From contig JAUNCZ010000033.1 in assembly GCA_030526405.1 (NCBI GenBank), forward strand, positions 1-34,412: DNA of 34,412 nt, in the 5' to 3' direction. The position numbers were made by a program, and so were the translations under genes. Below, in pieces: positions 24,087-31,718 of the stretch. Below the pieces are notes generated by a model that saw only the letters and a list, made by a program, of their open reading frames with translations, was not told the DNA's origin and did not search any database. This stretch comes from Lachnospiraceae bacterium. GTDB lineage: Bacteria; Bacillota; Clostridia; Lachnospirales; Lachnospiraceae. Every line of letters starts with the position of its first letter. Positions within the stretch are counted from its first letter, which is position 1.

Positions 24087-25304
24087 ATGATTCAATTATT
24101 ATTAGCTGTCATCTATCTGGCATTTATCAGTCTGGGACTGCCGGATTGTATGCTGGGGGCTGCATGGCCCAGCATGTACGGAGAGTTTGGAGTACCCCTG
24201 TCTTATGCGGGAGGAATTTCCCTGATCATTGCCTTTGGAACGATTATTTCTTCTCTTTTCAGTGATTTTCTTACGAAAAAGCTGGGGGTAGCCAGGGTGA
24301 CTGCCTGCAGTGTTGCACTGACAGCAGTGGCGCTGTTTGGATTTTCTGTTTCAGGATCTTACCTGCAGCTCTGTCTCCTGGCAATTCCCTACGGTCTTGG
24401 TGCAGGTTCCATTGATGCGGCTCTGAACAACTATGTTGCCATTCATTATTCCAGCAGATCCATGAGCTGGCTCCACTGTATGTGGGGATTGGGAACCATC
24501 ATCGGTCCCTATGTGATGGGTGCTGCCCTCACCGGTGGAATGACCTGGAATACAGGATATCGGATTATTTCCTATATTCAGGTGGGAATTACTATTATAG
24601 TAGTTCTGAGTTTTCCTCTGTGGAAGGACAGACAGAAGGTTACAGGAAGCACCGCTACAGAGAACAGGGGAAATGCTGCCTCCTCGCAACAGCAGGCAGA
24701 TTCTTCAGAGACAGAGGTAAAAGAGAAGATCAATATTTTCACAGTGTGGAAAATCCCCGGGGTCCTGGAGATGGTGGGTATCTTTTTCACCTATTGTGCG
24801 CTGGAGGCAACTGCCATGCTCTGGGGCGCCACCTATCTGAATCTCCATTGTGGAATCACTGCGGAGAAGGCGGCATTCTTTGCCTCCATGTTCTGCATCG
24901 GCATCACCGCAGGAAGAGCCATCAATGGATTTCTGACAGTGAAATTTGATGATATTCAGCTGGTGCGTCTGGGAGAGGGCATCATTCTTGTGGGAATCCT
25001 TCTGATGCTGTTCCAGAGAAATACTGTGATGGCGCTGACGGGACTGGTTTTTGTGGGACTGGGCTGCGCCCCCATTTACCCCAGCAGCATTCATCTGACC
25101 CCTATCCTGTTTGGAGAGGAACGCTCCCAGGCGATCATCGGAATTCAGATGGCCTGTGCCTATGTGGGAATTCTGACCATGCCCCCTGTATTCGGATTGA
25201 TCGCAGAGCATATTCAGGCAGGACTTTTACCGGCATTTCTGTTGGTTCTGCTGGTGCTGATGGCGTTCATGCATCTTCGCCTTGTGAAAAAAACCATCAG
25301 ATAA
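24087..25304 (+). CDS. MFS transporter, probable sugar or small-solute permease
   Basis: This 405-residue integral membrane protein has about twelve hydrophobic helices in two sets of six, with a hydrophilic central loop (residues about 185-225, containing SSQQQADSSETEVKEK). It begins MIQLLLAVIYLAFISLGLPD, reminiscent of FucP-like and other sugar MFS proteins, but the substrate cannot be assigned. ATG 24087 is preferred to 24066 because GGAAAGGAG (24073-24081) lies 5 nt upstream. It is divergent from the AraC-family regulator, which probably controls it. A bidirectional terminator follows, shared with endonuclease IV. Confidence 0.88.
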   Translation: MIQLLLAVIYLAFISLGLPDCMLGAAWPSMYGEFGVPLSYAGGISLIIAFGTIISSLFSDFLTKKLGVARVTACSVALTAVALFGFSVSGSYLQLCLLAIPYGLGAGSIDAALNNYVAIHYSSRSMSWLHCMWGLGTIIGPYVMGAALTGGMTWNTGYRIISYIQVGITIIVVLSFPLWKDRQKVTGSTATENRGNAASSQQQADSSETEVKEKINIFTVWKIPGVLEMVGIFFTYCALEATAMLWGATYLNLHCGITAEKAAFFASMFCIGITAGRAINGFLTVKFDDIQLVRLGEGIILVGILLMLFQRNTVMALTGLVFVGLGCAPIYPSSIHLTPILFGEERSQAIIGIQMACAYVGILTMPPVFGLIAEHIQAGLLPAFLLVLLVLMAFMHLRLVKKTIR

Positions 25305-25329
25305 ATCGATTTGTGAAACAATATCAGAT

Positions 25330-25377
25330 AACAAAAGGGTGGAGAGACGGCAATTGCTGTCTCTCCACCCTTTTGTT
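25330..25377. terminator. Bidirectional terminator between MFS gene and nfo
   Basis: A 19-bp stem (ACAAAAGGGTGGAGAGAC at 25331-25348, its complement at 25359-25376, plus a flanking A-T pair) with a 10-nt loop carries AAAA on the left and TTTT on the right. It therefore works in both directions. Confidence 0.95.
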
Positions 25378-25385
25378 GGTACTCA

Positions 25386-26234
25386 TTAAAACCAGCTCTT
25401 TACAAGAGCGATCTCTTCTGCATATCCTTCATCCTCATTGGGTGTTTCCAGAATAAGAGGAAGGTGTTTTACTCTTGGATTTGTCACCACCTGTTTCAGG
25501 ATATCCAGACCGATCTCACCCTGTCCCAGCTTCTGGTGGCGATCCTTTCTGGCTCCTTTGGAATTCATGCTATCATTGAGATGGAGGGCTTTCAGACGCT
25601 CCAGACCGATGATACGATCAAATTCATCCAGCACATCATCAAAAGTTTCCTCGTTGTAGCCACCGTCCCAGATGTGGCAGGTGTCCAGACAGACTCCCAT
25701 ATACTGGTTCAGCTTCACCCCGTCAATGATCTGGCGCAGCTCCTCAAAGCGGCTGCCAACCTCGCTGCCCTTTCCTGCCATTGTCTCCAGCAGTACGGTG
25801 GTGTGCATGCCTTCAAACAGTGCCTCATTCAGGGCTGCAGTGATGAACTGGATGCCCTTTTCAGTTCCCTGTCCCACATGGCTGCCGGGATGGAAGTTAT
25901 AGTAATTGCCGGGGATGACCTCCATTCGTACCTGAAGATCATCCAGCAGCATGTTTTTTGCAAACTCCCTGATATCCGCCTTGTCGGAACAGAGATTCAT
26001 GGTGTAGGGAGCGTGGGCCACCAGAGGACCAAAATGATTCTCCTTCAGATAGCTGCAGAGGGCATCTGCATCCTTCTGTTTGATCTCCTTGGCTTTTCCA
26101 CCTCTGGGATTTCTGGTGAAGAAGGCGAAGGTGTTGGCCCCCAGCTTTGTGGCATGTTTTCCCATGGCCAGAAAGCCTGCGGAGGAGGATAAATGATTTC
26201 CGATGTATACCTTTGGTGTTGATTCAGTCTGCAT
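25386..26234 (-). CDS. nfo: Endonuclease IV (AP endonuclease)
   Basis: This 282-residue TIM-barrel metalloenzyme cleaves DNA 5' to abasic sites in base excision repair. All the expected trinuclear zinc ligands are visible: His in VAHAPY, His in FHPGSH, Glu in LLETMAG, Asp and His in LDTCHIWD, His in LHLNDS, Asp and His in KDRHQ, and Glu in ILETPNED. The start at 26234 (MQTES) has AAAGGA just upstream; the open frame extends to 26330 but lacks another good ribosome site. It is divergent from a second protein of the same TIM-barrel superfamily at 26432. Confidence 0.96.
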   Translation of the reverse strand: MQTESTPKVYIGNHLSSSAGFLAMGKHATKLGANTFAFFTRNPRGGKAKEIKQKDADALCSYLKENHFGPLVAHAPYTMNLCSDKADIREFAKNMLLDDLQVRMEVIPGNYYNFHPGSHVGQGTEKGIQFITAALNEALFEGMHTTVLLETMAGKGSEVGSRFEELRQIIDGVKLNQYMGVCLDTCHIWDGGYNEETFDDVLDEFDRIIGLERLKALHLNDSMNSKGARKDRHQKLGQGEIGLDILKQVVTNPRVKHLPLILETPNEDEGYAEEIALVKSWF

Positions 26235-26328
26235 ATGGTTCCTTTCAGACATTGAGAACAATGTCGCTGTTGATATTCTGAGATTATCAGTGGCAGGCAT
26301 AAAGCGGAGAGCCAGCCTGCATTGTATC

Positions 26329-26358
26329 ACTATACCACATTTCCGATAAGTATAACAA
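26329..26358 (-). promoter_or_regulatory. Predicted promoter of nfo
   Basis: On the minus strand TTGTTA (26358-26353) and TATAGT (26334-26329) are 18 bp apart, about 95 bp upstream of the start codon. Confidence 0.5.
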
Positions 26359-26431
26359 AGAAACAGTGGTTCAGTTGAGAGCAGATATGTAATAATAAAT
26401 ATAAGAAACAGTATGACAGGGGAGGACAGAG

Positions 26432-27196
26432 ATGAAGAAAATGATGTTTTTATCAGAATTACTGGAACGGAATGAGATGAAACGGGCTCTTCAGGACACT
26501 GGAGCTGGACTGGAATCCATCCGCTTTGCTGTATCTGACAATCTGGATCAGCTCCAGCAGCAGATCAGGGAGGCAAAAGAGGATCTGAAGTATTATGGTG
26601 ATCCGGCTCTGTATCTACACGGCCCCTTTCTGGATCTGAATCCCATGAGCTATGATTCGGCTGTTCGTCAGGTGACCATGGACCGGTTCAATGCCTGCTA
26701 TGAGGCAGCAGTTGAACTGGGGGCGGAGGGAGTTGTCTATCACAGCTGCATGATCCCTCAGATTTATTTTACGGAGGGCTGGGCAGAGAGGATGGCTGAG
26801 TTCTGGAATGAGTTTCTGGAGGGAAAGTCGGGAATTCCCGTTCGAATGGAAAATGTGCTGGATCGTGAGATCCACTGCTTCGTGGAGGTGGCAAGGGAGG
26901 TGAAGCATCCGGATTTCGGACTGTGTGTTGACATAGGCCATGCCCACTGCTATTCAGAGTATTCTGTATTGGAGTGGGTACGGCAGGCAGGCCCTTTTCT
27001 TGGCCATGTGCATATCCACGATAACAATGGAGTAAAGGATCAGCATCTGGGTCTGGGAAGGGGAAATCTTCCCTACAGAGAGATCCTTACGGAATTACAA
27101 CGGCTGCCACAGTCCCTTACCTGGACCATCGAAGGACAGACCCTGGAGGATGACTGTGAAACCGCGGCCATACTGCAGCAAAAATGCTTCCCCTGA
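26432..27196 (+). CDS. Sugar phosphate isomerase/epimerase-like TIM-barrel protein
   Basis: This 254-residue protein belongs to the AP endonuclease 2/xylose isomerase-like TIM-barrel superfamily. Metal-site segments are VYHSCMIPQ, PVRMENVLD, LCVDIGHAHCYS and HVHIHDNNGVKDQHLGLGRG. The last is a signature of sugar isomerases/epimerases of this group rather than DNA-repair enzymes. The substrate is unknown. The ATG follows GGGGAGG. The gene is divergent from endonuclease IV, a member of the same fold, so shared ancestry or a shared regulatory gap is possible. The terminator stem begins inside the last codons and its loop holds the stop codon. Confidence 0.82.
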   Translation: MKKMMFLSELLERNEMKRALQDTGAGLESIRFAVSDNLDQLQQQIREAKEDLKYYGDPALYLHGPFLDLNPMSYDSAVRQVTMDRFNACYEAAVELGAEGVVYHSCMIPQIYFTEGWAERMAEFWNEFLEGKSGIPVRMENVLDREIHCFVEVAREVKHPDFGLCVDIGHAHCYSEYSVLEWVRQAGPFLGHVHIHDNNGVKDQHLGLGRGNLPYREILTELQRLPQSLTWTIEGQTLEDDCETAAILQQKCFP

Positions 27197-27218
27197 TCAT
27201 TCAGTGGGAAGCATTTTT
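27180..27218. terminator. Terminator overlapping the end of the isomerase-like gene
   Basis: AAAAATGCTTCCC (27180-27192) pairs with its complement (27206-27218). The A and T ends allow use in both directions, so it can also serve the convergent PspC gene. Confidence 0.85.
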
Positions 27219-27249
27219 GGGGTATTGTGTATGTTTTATCTCAGTCGAG

Positions 27250-27280
27250 AAGACTCCCACCCCCTATAGGTGGTGAGTAT
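27250..27280. promoter_or_regulatory. Bulged hairpin between convergent genes
   Basis: ACTC-CCACC pairs with GGTGG-T-GAGT around CCCTATA, within the gap between the isomerase-like gene and PspC, next to repeat B copy 2. It is a structured intergenic element of unknown role. Confidence 0.45.
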
Positions 27281-27289
27281 TGATAAATT

Positions 27290-27313
27290 AGTCTCCGGGA
27301 GCGTCGACTCGAA
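27290..27313 (-). repeat. Dispersed repeat B, copy 2 (partial)
   Basis: On the minus strand this segment matches 29762-29785 at 22 of 24 bases, including AGTCGACGCTC and GGAGACT. It holds only the left part of the repeat. Confidence 0.7.
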
Positions 27314-27322
27314 TGGAGAAAA

Positions 27323-27526
27323 TTAATCCTGATAATCGATGTAATCCTCTTCCTCAGGCATCACGCATGCTGCCAGGATATAGGCCAGTAAACCGCTTCC
27401 GCCCATGCAGCAGAAAATAATCAGTCCGATTCGAACGATGGTGGAATCAATGCCAAAGTATTCAGCGATTCCTCCGCAAACACTTGCGATTTTTTTGTCT
27501 CTTCTGCTTTTTGTTAATTTCTTCAT
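27323..27526 (-). CDS. PspC domain protein
   Basis: This 67-residue protein has the PspC domain pattern: basic start KKLTKSRRDKKIASVCGGIAEYFGID (cited as IASVCGGIAEYFGID), then one hydrophobic segment (VRIGLIIFCCMGGSGLLAYIL) and the typical end AACVMPEE. PspC proteins sit in the membrane and are linked to envelope stress. No pspA is adjacent, and small stand-alone PspC genes are common in Clostridia. AAAGGA lies 9 nt upstream of the ATG. Confidence 0.9.
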   Translation of the reverse strand: MKKLTKSRRDKKIASVCGGIAEYFGIDSTIVRIGLIIFCCMGGSGLLAYILAACVMPEEEDYIDYQD

Positions 27527-27689
27527 ATTCAGTAGTCCTTTCTTACTGTTTCAGTAGTCCTTTCTTGCTATTTTGACGGAACCTGTATGTTCCCTTGCTG
27601 TCTGTTGTGTTACACTCATTATAGGCAGAAATAAAAGAAAAATACAGGGTGATTTTAGAGAAATAAGTAGAAAAAAAAGAGGTGTTGGC

Positions 27690-28583
27690 ATGAATATGAA
27701 ATCTGACTTTGACGGTCTTCTTCTGGAGACTGCAGTGGTGGAGCCAGAGGGGGCTCCAAAAGGAATTATTGCCTTTTCCCATGGCATGGCGGAGCACAAG
27801 GAGCGATATTTTGATTTTATGAAATACCTTGCTTCAGCGGGATACCTCTGTGTGATCCACGATCACAGAGGACATGGAGGCAGCGTGAAGTCTTCCGCAG
27901 ATTATGGCTATTTCTATACAGAGGATATCCAGGGAATTGTGGGGGATCTTCATCAGGTGATTTCTTCCGTAAAGAAGGAGCATCCGGAATTGCCGGTGTA
28001 TTTATTCAGTCACAGCATGGGAACCCTTGTGGCCAGATGCTATCTGAAGCAGTATGACGGAGAAATAGATAAAGTGGTGCTTTGCGGACCGCCCACAGAA
28101 AACAAAATGGCGGGGATGGGTCTTGCCCTGGCAAAGGGAATGAAGCCCTTTATGGGAAAGAATACTCCCAATCTGCTGCTGAATATGATGGCCTTTGGCC
28201 CCTTTGTGAAGAAATTTCCAAAATCGGAGTCCTGGCTTTCTGTCTGTCAGGAAAATGCAAGAGCCTATGCAGAGGATCCGCTGTGCGGTTTCTTTTTTAC
28301 CACCAATGGGTTTATTAATCTGATGAAACTGCAGCTGGGGGCTTATGAGGAAACTGGATGGAAGCTGGAGCATCCGGAGCTGCCCATCCTTCTGATTGCC
28401 GGTGAAGAGGATCCGGTGATCCAGTCAAAGGAGCTGTTTTCTCAGCTGGCAACATTTTTAAGGGAAAGAGGCTACAGAAATGTATACAAAAAACTGTATA
28501 CCGGTCTTCGCCATGAGATTCTGAATGAGAAGGAACATCTGCAGATCTATGAGGATGTGCTGAACTTCTTTGAGAACGAATAA
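27690..28583 (+). CDS. Alpha/beta hydrolase, monoacylglycerol lipase-like
   Basis: This 297-residue serine hydrolase of the Hydrolase_4 (lysophospholipase/monoacylglycerol lipase) group has FSHGMAEHKERY near residue 31 (oxyanion region) and HDHRGHG near 55. The nucleophile elbow SHSMG has Ser 109, the acid is Asp 241 in GEEDPV, and the base is His 275 in LRHEIL. No signal peptide is visible. The ATG at 27690 with AAGAGGTG upstream is preferred to the upstream open frame from 27573. Lipid ester hydrolysis is the likely role; the natural substrate is unknown. It ends at a terminator shared with the minus-strand RNA. Confidence 0.9.
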   Translation: MNMKSDFDGLLLETAVVEPEGAPKGIIAFSHGMAEHKERYFDFMKYLASAGYLCVIHDHRGHGGSVKSSADYGYFYTEDIQGIVGDLHQVISSVKKEHPELPVYLFSHSMGTLVARCYLKQYDGEIDKVVLCGPPTENKMAGMGLALAKGMKPFMGKNTPNLLLNMMAFGPFVKKFPKSESWLSVCQENARAYAEDPLCGFFFTTNGFINLMKLQLGAYEETGWKLEHPELPILLIAGEEDPVIQSKELFSQLATFLRERGYRNVYKKLYTGLRHEILNEKEHLQIYEDVLNFFENE

Positions 28584-28618
28584 AGTGCGTCAGTTTTCTG
28601 GCATCATGAAACAAAAAA

Positions 28619-28658
28619 GAAGCCTGATCGATATCGTTGCTTTATCGATCAGGCTTTT
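28619..28658. terminator. Bidirectional terminator for the hydrolase gene and the minus-strand RNA
   Basis: AAGCCTGATCGATA (28620-28633) pairs with its complement (28643-28656). The plus strand has TTTT after it. The minus strand has TTCTTTTTT, the stronger U tract. Confidence 0.92.
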
Positions 28659-28731
28659 AATGAATTTCCTGTAATTTCATTATCTACACCTTCGCTTTCT
28701 TAGATTATGAGTGGTGGTTAATTATTTTTTC

Positions 28732-28914
28732 GGACCGTACCTCCTGGGACTTATTTTGTGTTTGTTTGGTTTTGGATTTGTTTTGGATTAAGTGATTGTT
28801 GGACCGTACCTCCTGGGATTAGTTGGCTAGTGTTTGTTTAAGTAATTTTCGGACCGTACCTCCCTGGATTAATTTTCATTGATGGAAATTTATTAAGCCA
28901 TTGGACCATCCTCC
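28732..28914 (-). repeat. GGAGGTACGGTCC repeat array within the candidate RNA
   Basis: On the plus strand GGACCGTACCTCC begins at 28732, 28801 and 28851, with a degenerate GGACCATCCTCC at 28903. Spacings are 69, 50 and 52 bp. Similarity extends on the minus strand into a following ACTTAA. The minus-strand form contains AGGAGGT, the perfect complement of the 16S rRNA anti-Shine-Dalgarno core. Confidence 0.85.
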
Positions 28915-29005
28915 GATTTTCTATAGATAAGTCCTTCCTATCATTCGGAAAGTAGTTTTTCAACTAGGAAGCTTGTGAGGAAGTTGTTATCTATTTGATG
29001 AGTTT

Positions 29006-29034
29006 ATATTATCTCATAAAAGTTAAAATGTCAA
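29006..29034 (-). promoter_or_regulatory. Strong promoter of the minus-strand RNA
   Basis: TTGACA (29034-29029) is perfect consensus and TAATAT (29011-29006) follows after exactly 17 bp. The inverted repeat ATGAG/CTCAT brackets the -10, a possible operator. Confidence 0.8.
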
Positions 29035-29230
29035 TAAAAATTCAGAAAATAAAAAGATAATTTACATAAATGTCGGAATATACAAGCGGATTACAAATGT
29101 TTAATAAAAAAATAGTAAAAATCAACAATGATTCGGAGAGATAACGGAGAATAAATGTCTTCTTTACAAGAAAAACAAAAGATGACACAATATACAGTAA
29201 AGAAACAGAATATGAAAGGACAGAATACAT

Positions 29231-29752
29231 ATGAACGATACATTAAAGGTACTGGAGACAAGAAGAAGCTGCAGAGCATTTAAACCGGATATGATCAAAA
29301 AGGAGGAGCTGGATGCCATTCTCCGTGCAGGAACCTATGCAGCCACAGGAATGGGAAAACAGTCACCTGTTATCCTTGCAGTAACCAACAAGGAGATGCG
29401 TGATCAGATTTCTGCTGAAAATGCCAGAATTATGGGTGTGGATTTCGATCCCTTCTACGGAGCGCCGGTGATTCTGGTGGTGCTGGCCAATAAGGCGGTT
29501 GGCACCTATCTCTACGATGGTTCTCTTGTGATGGGAAATCTTATGAACGCGGCTGAGAGCCTTGGGGTTGCCAGCATCTGGATTCACAGAGCAAAGGAGG
29601 AGTTTGAATCAGATTTCGGAAAACAGCTTCTGAAGGATCTTGGAATTGAGGGCGAGTACGAGGGAATCGGACATTGCGCACTGGGATATGCTGCAGCACC
29701 GGCAAAGGAGGCAGTTGCCAGAAAGGAAAATTACGTATACAGAATTGAGTAA
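29231..29752 (+). CDS. Nitroreductase-family flavoprotein
   Basis: This 173-residue protein is of the FMN-dependent nitroreductase family. It begins DTLKVLETRRSCRAFKPD, where the RRSCR segment binds FMN phosphate, followed by ILRAGTYAATGMGKQSPVI. Near the C-terminus, EYEGIGHCALGYAA is the typical second FMN-contacting region. It would reduce nitro or quinone compounds with NAD(P)H, or act in another flavin-dependent reaction; the substrate is unknown. AAAGGA lies 10 nt before the ATG. It is transcribed away from the candidate RNA. No clear own promoter could be assigned. Confidence 0.9.
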   Translation: MNDTLKVLETRRSCRAFKPDMIKKEELDAILRAGTYAATGMGKQSPVILAVTNKEMRDQISAENARIMGVDFDPFYGAPVILVVLANKAVGTYLYDGSLVMGNLMNAAESLGVASIWIHRAKEEFESDFGKQLLKDLGIEGEYEGIGHCALGYAAAPAKEAVARKENYVYRIE

Positions 29753-29761
29753 TATCTGTAG

Positions 29762-29828
29762 TTCAAGTCGACGCTCGCGGAGACTTGGCGCGGGATTCTG
29801 GTCAGCTTTAGCTGACAGCTCCCGGGAG
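29762..29828 (+). repeat. Dispersed repeat B, copy 3 (most complete)
   Basis: The left 24 bp match repeat B copy 2 and the following 35 bp match copy 1, so this copy links the two. It ends with a GTCAGC-TTTA-GCTGAC hairpin and CTCCCGGGAG palindrome, in the gap between the nitroreductase and nucleosidase genes. Confidence 0.75.
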
Positions 29829-29901
29829 GGGGCAAAAATAACTGCTCTGCAGGGATTCGGGGTGACCCGGCTGGCAGAAGCAGCGGAGAGAGGCAGAACA
29901 G

Positions 29902-30630
29902 ATGACAGGTAAACCAGTACAAACAGATAATGGGAAAGAAATTCGCCGAATCGGTATTATTGCCGCCATGGAGGTGGAGATGCTTCTTCTGAAGGAGCAG
30001 ATTGAAGACAGAAAAACGGAAACCATTGCCGGAACAGAATTTTATTCCGGAAGAATCGGAGAATATGAGGTGGTGCTGATCCGGTGCGGCATCGGAAAGG
30101 TCAGCGCAGCTCTGTCAGCTCAGGCAATGATTCTTCGGTATCAGCCGGACTGTATTATCAATACAGGCTGTGCAGGAGCCCTTGCCAGGGGACTGGAGAT
30201 CGGAGGAATGGTCATCTCCGATGCCACTGTGGAATGGGATATTGATATGCTGGCCATTGGCTTACCAAGGGGTATCGTCACCAGCATGAACGCAGTGAAA
30301 ATGCAGGCGGATACATCCCTTTCTAACTGGATCCAGACTGGGATTCCAGAGGATATGCAGCTGGTACGAGGACTGGTGGTGTCCGGAGATCAGTTTATTT
30401 CCACACAGCAGCAGAGAGATATTATTCTGGGAGCATTTCCTGAGGCTCAGTGTGCAGAGATGGAGGGCGGAGCCATTGGTCATGTCTGCGCACAGAATGG
30501 AGTGCCCTTCAGTGTGATTCGATGCATGTCTGATACAGCAGACGGGGATTCGGAGGTGAATTTTCCTGCTTTTGTGAAGGAGGCGGGAAAGAAATCCGCA
30601 GAGATTCTGATGAAGCTGCTGCGAGGCTGA
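29902..30630 (+). CDS. mtnN: 5'-methylthioadenosine/S-adenosylhomocysteine nucleosidase
   Basis: This 242-residue enzyme (Pfs/MTAN) hydrolyses MTA and SAH to adenine and the thiosugar in the methyl cycle and polyamine salvage. IGIIAAMEVEM near residue 18 holds the family's first Glu region. CGIGKVSAALSAQ, INTGCAGAL and SGDQFIS follow in order. EMEGGAIGHVC contains the ribose-binding Glu, and SDTADG contains the catalytic Asp. The ATG follows GGAGAGAGG (29885-29893). The next gene starts 31 bp after the stop and is probably co-transcribed. No luxS is in the window. Confidence 0.94.
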   Translation: MTGKPVQTDNGKEIRRIGIIAAMEVEMLLLKEQIEDRKTETIAGTEFYSGRIGEYEVVLIRCGIGKVSAALSAQAMILRYQPDCIINTGCAGALARGLEIGGMVISDATVEWDIDMLAIGLPRGIVTSMNAVKMQADTSLSNWIQTGIPEDMQLVRGLVVSGDQFISTQQQRDIILGAFPEAQCAEMEGGAIGHVCAQNGVPFSVIRCMSDTADGDSEVNFPAFVKEAGKKSAEILMKLLRG

Positions 30631-30661
30631 CAGATATCTAAAGAGAGGAAAGGATGCGTTT

Positions 30662-31705
30662 ATGAAACAGATTACATTAGGAACCACAGGGATCATCGTG
30701 CCTCAGAATGGTTTCGGTGCATTACCTGTTCAGAGAATCTCCAGTGAGGCAGCGGTCAGCCTGCTGCGCCGTGCCTATACAGGGGGAATTCGTTTTTTTG
30801 ATACAGCACGAGGTTATACAGACAGTGAGGAGAAGCTGGGACTGGCCTTTGGAGATGGCTATGTAAACAGGGAGGAAATCTATCTTGCTTCCAAAACTCC
30901 TGCAAAAAAGCCGGAGGATTTCTGGAAGGATCTGGAAACCTGTCTTGCCACTCTGAAAACAGAGTACATTGATATCTATCAGTTCCACTGTGCCGGACAG
31001 GTGTATGCGCCGGGAGACGGAACAGGAATGTATGAATGTATGCTGGAGGCAAAAAAACAGGGAAAGATCCGGCATATCGGAATCACTGCCCATAAGATTC
31101 AGGTGGCAATTGATGCTGCCAACAGTGGTCTTTATGAGACTATTCAGTTCCCTTTCAGCTACATTGCCACTGAGAAGGAGATGGAGCTGGTGGAACTGTG
31201 CAGAGAGAAAAACATCGGTTTTATTGCCATGAAGGGACTGGCAGGTGGTCTTATCAATAATTCTGCTGCAGCAATGGCCTTTATGAATCAGTTTGATCAT
31301 GTACTCCCGATCTGGGGGATGCAGAAGGAGGAAGAACTGGATCAGTGGCTTTCCTACATGGAGAACACACCGGAGATGACTCAGGAGCTGAAGGACTTTA
31401 TTGAGAAGGAAAAACAGGAGCTCTCAGGCAGCTTTTGCAGAGGCTGCGGCTATTGCATGCCATGTCCCCAGGGAATTGAGATCAATACCTGTGCCAGAAT
31501 GTACCTGATGCTTCGCCGTGCCCAGTCAGATATGTGGCTTACGAAGGAAATGCAGGAGAAGATGGCAAAGGTGGAGAACTGTACAGGCTGCAGAAAATGT
31601 GTGAAGAAATGCCCATATGGTCTTGAAACACCGGAACTTCTGAAATGGAATCTGGAGGACTACAAAAAGGTGCTGAAGGGTGAAGTGAAGGTTACTGCAG
31701 AGTAA
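30662..31705 (+). CDS. Aldo/keto reductase with C-terminal 4Fe-4S domain
   Basis: This 347-residue protein has an N-terminal aldo/keto reductase barrel (LGTTGIIVPQNGFG, then FFDTARGYTDSEEKLG with the catalytic Asp and Tyr, and IGITAHK). The C-terminal segment has two cysteine clusters: Cys 259, 262, 265 and 268 in CRGCGYCMPCP, and Cys 307, 310, 313 and 317 in CTGCRKCVKKCP. These should bind two [4Fe-4S] clusters. Such proteins are common in strict anaerobes, and electron transfer from ferredoxin may replace or complement NADPH. The substrate is unknown. AGGAAAGGA lies just upstream of the ATG, and it follows mtnN closely. Confidence 0.92.
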   Translation: MKQITLGTTGIIVPQNGFGALPVQRISSEAAVSLLRRAYTGGIRFFDTARGYTDSEEKLGLAFGDGYVNREEIYLASKTPAKKPEDFWKDLETCLATLKTEYIDIYQFHCAGQVYAPGDGTGMYECMLEAKKQGKIRHIGITAHKIQVAIDAANSGLYETIQFPFSYIATEKEMELVELCREKNIGFIAMKGLAGGLINNSAAAMAFMNQFDHVLPIWGMQKEEELDQWLSYMENTPEMTQELKDFIEKEKQELSGSFCRGCGYCMPCPQGIEINTCARMYLMLRRAQSDMWLTKEMQEKMAKVENCTGCRKCVKKCPYGLETPELLKWNLEDYKKVLKGEVKVTAE

Positions 31706-31718
31706 TTTACAGAGTCTG

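Larger units (their letters stand above)
28613..28999 (-). ncRNA. Candidate ~390-nt structured RNA with GGAGGTACGGTCC repeats
   Basis: No accepted protein gene lies in 28584-29230, yet the minus strand carries a complete transcription unit. TTGACA-17-TAATAT (29034-29006) is followed by a 5' domain closed by ATAGATAA/TTATCTAT (8 bp), with CTTCC/GGAAG and a UAGUU-GAAA-AACUA tetraloop hairpin inside. Three copies of GGAGGTACGGTCC (near 28855, 28805 and 28736) and one degenerate copy (28903) follow, in A-rich linkers. It ends in a 13-14-bp terminator stem with TTCTTTTTT. The GAAA tetraloop occurs only on this strand. It matches no RNA family that I recognise; RNase P, tmRNA, 6S and SRP RNA signatures are absent. 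A 23-codon ORF (28909-28838) overlaps the first repeat and makes a coding reading possible. Confidence 0.65.

Noticed and set aside
28732-28914. CRISPR-like array of three or four repeats
   Set aside because: The repeats are only about 13-18 bp, spacing is uneven (50-69), the spacers are low-complexity AT-rich, and no cas genes are present.
29042-29279. Small Phe/Ser-rich minus-strand open frames upstream of the nitroreductase
   Set aside because: AT-rich by-products without ribosome sites; they run opposite to the nitroreductase leader.
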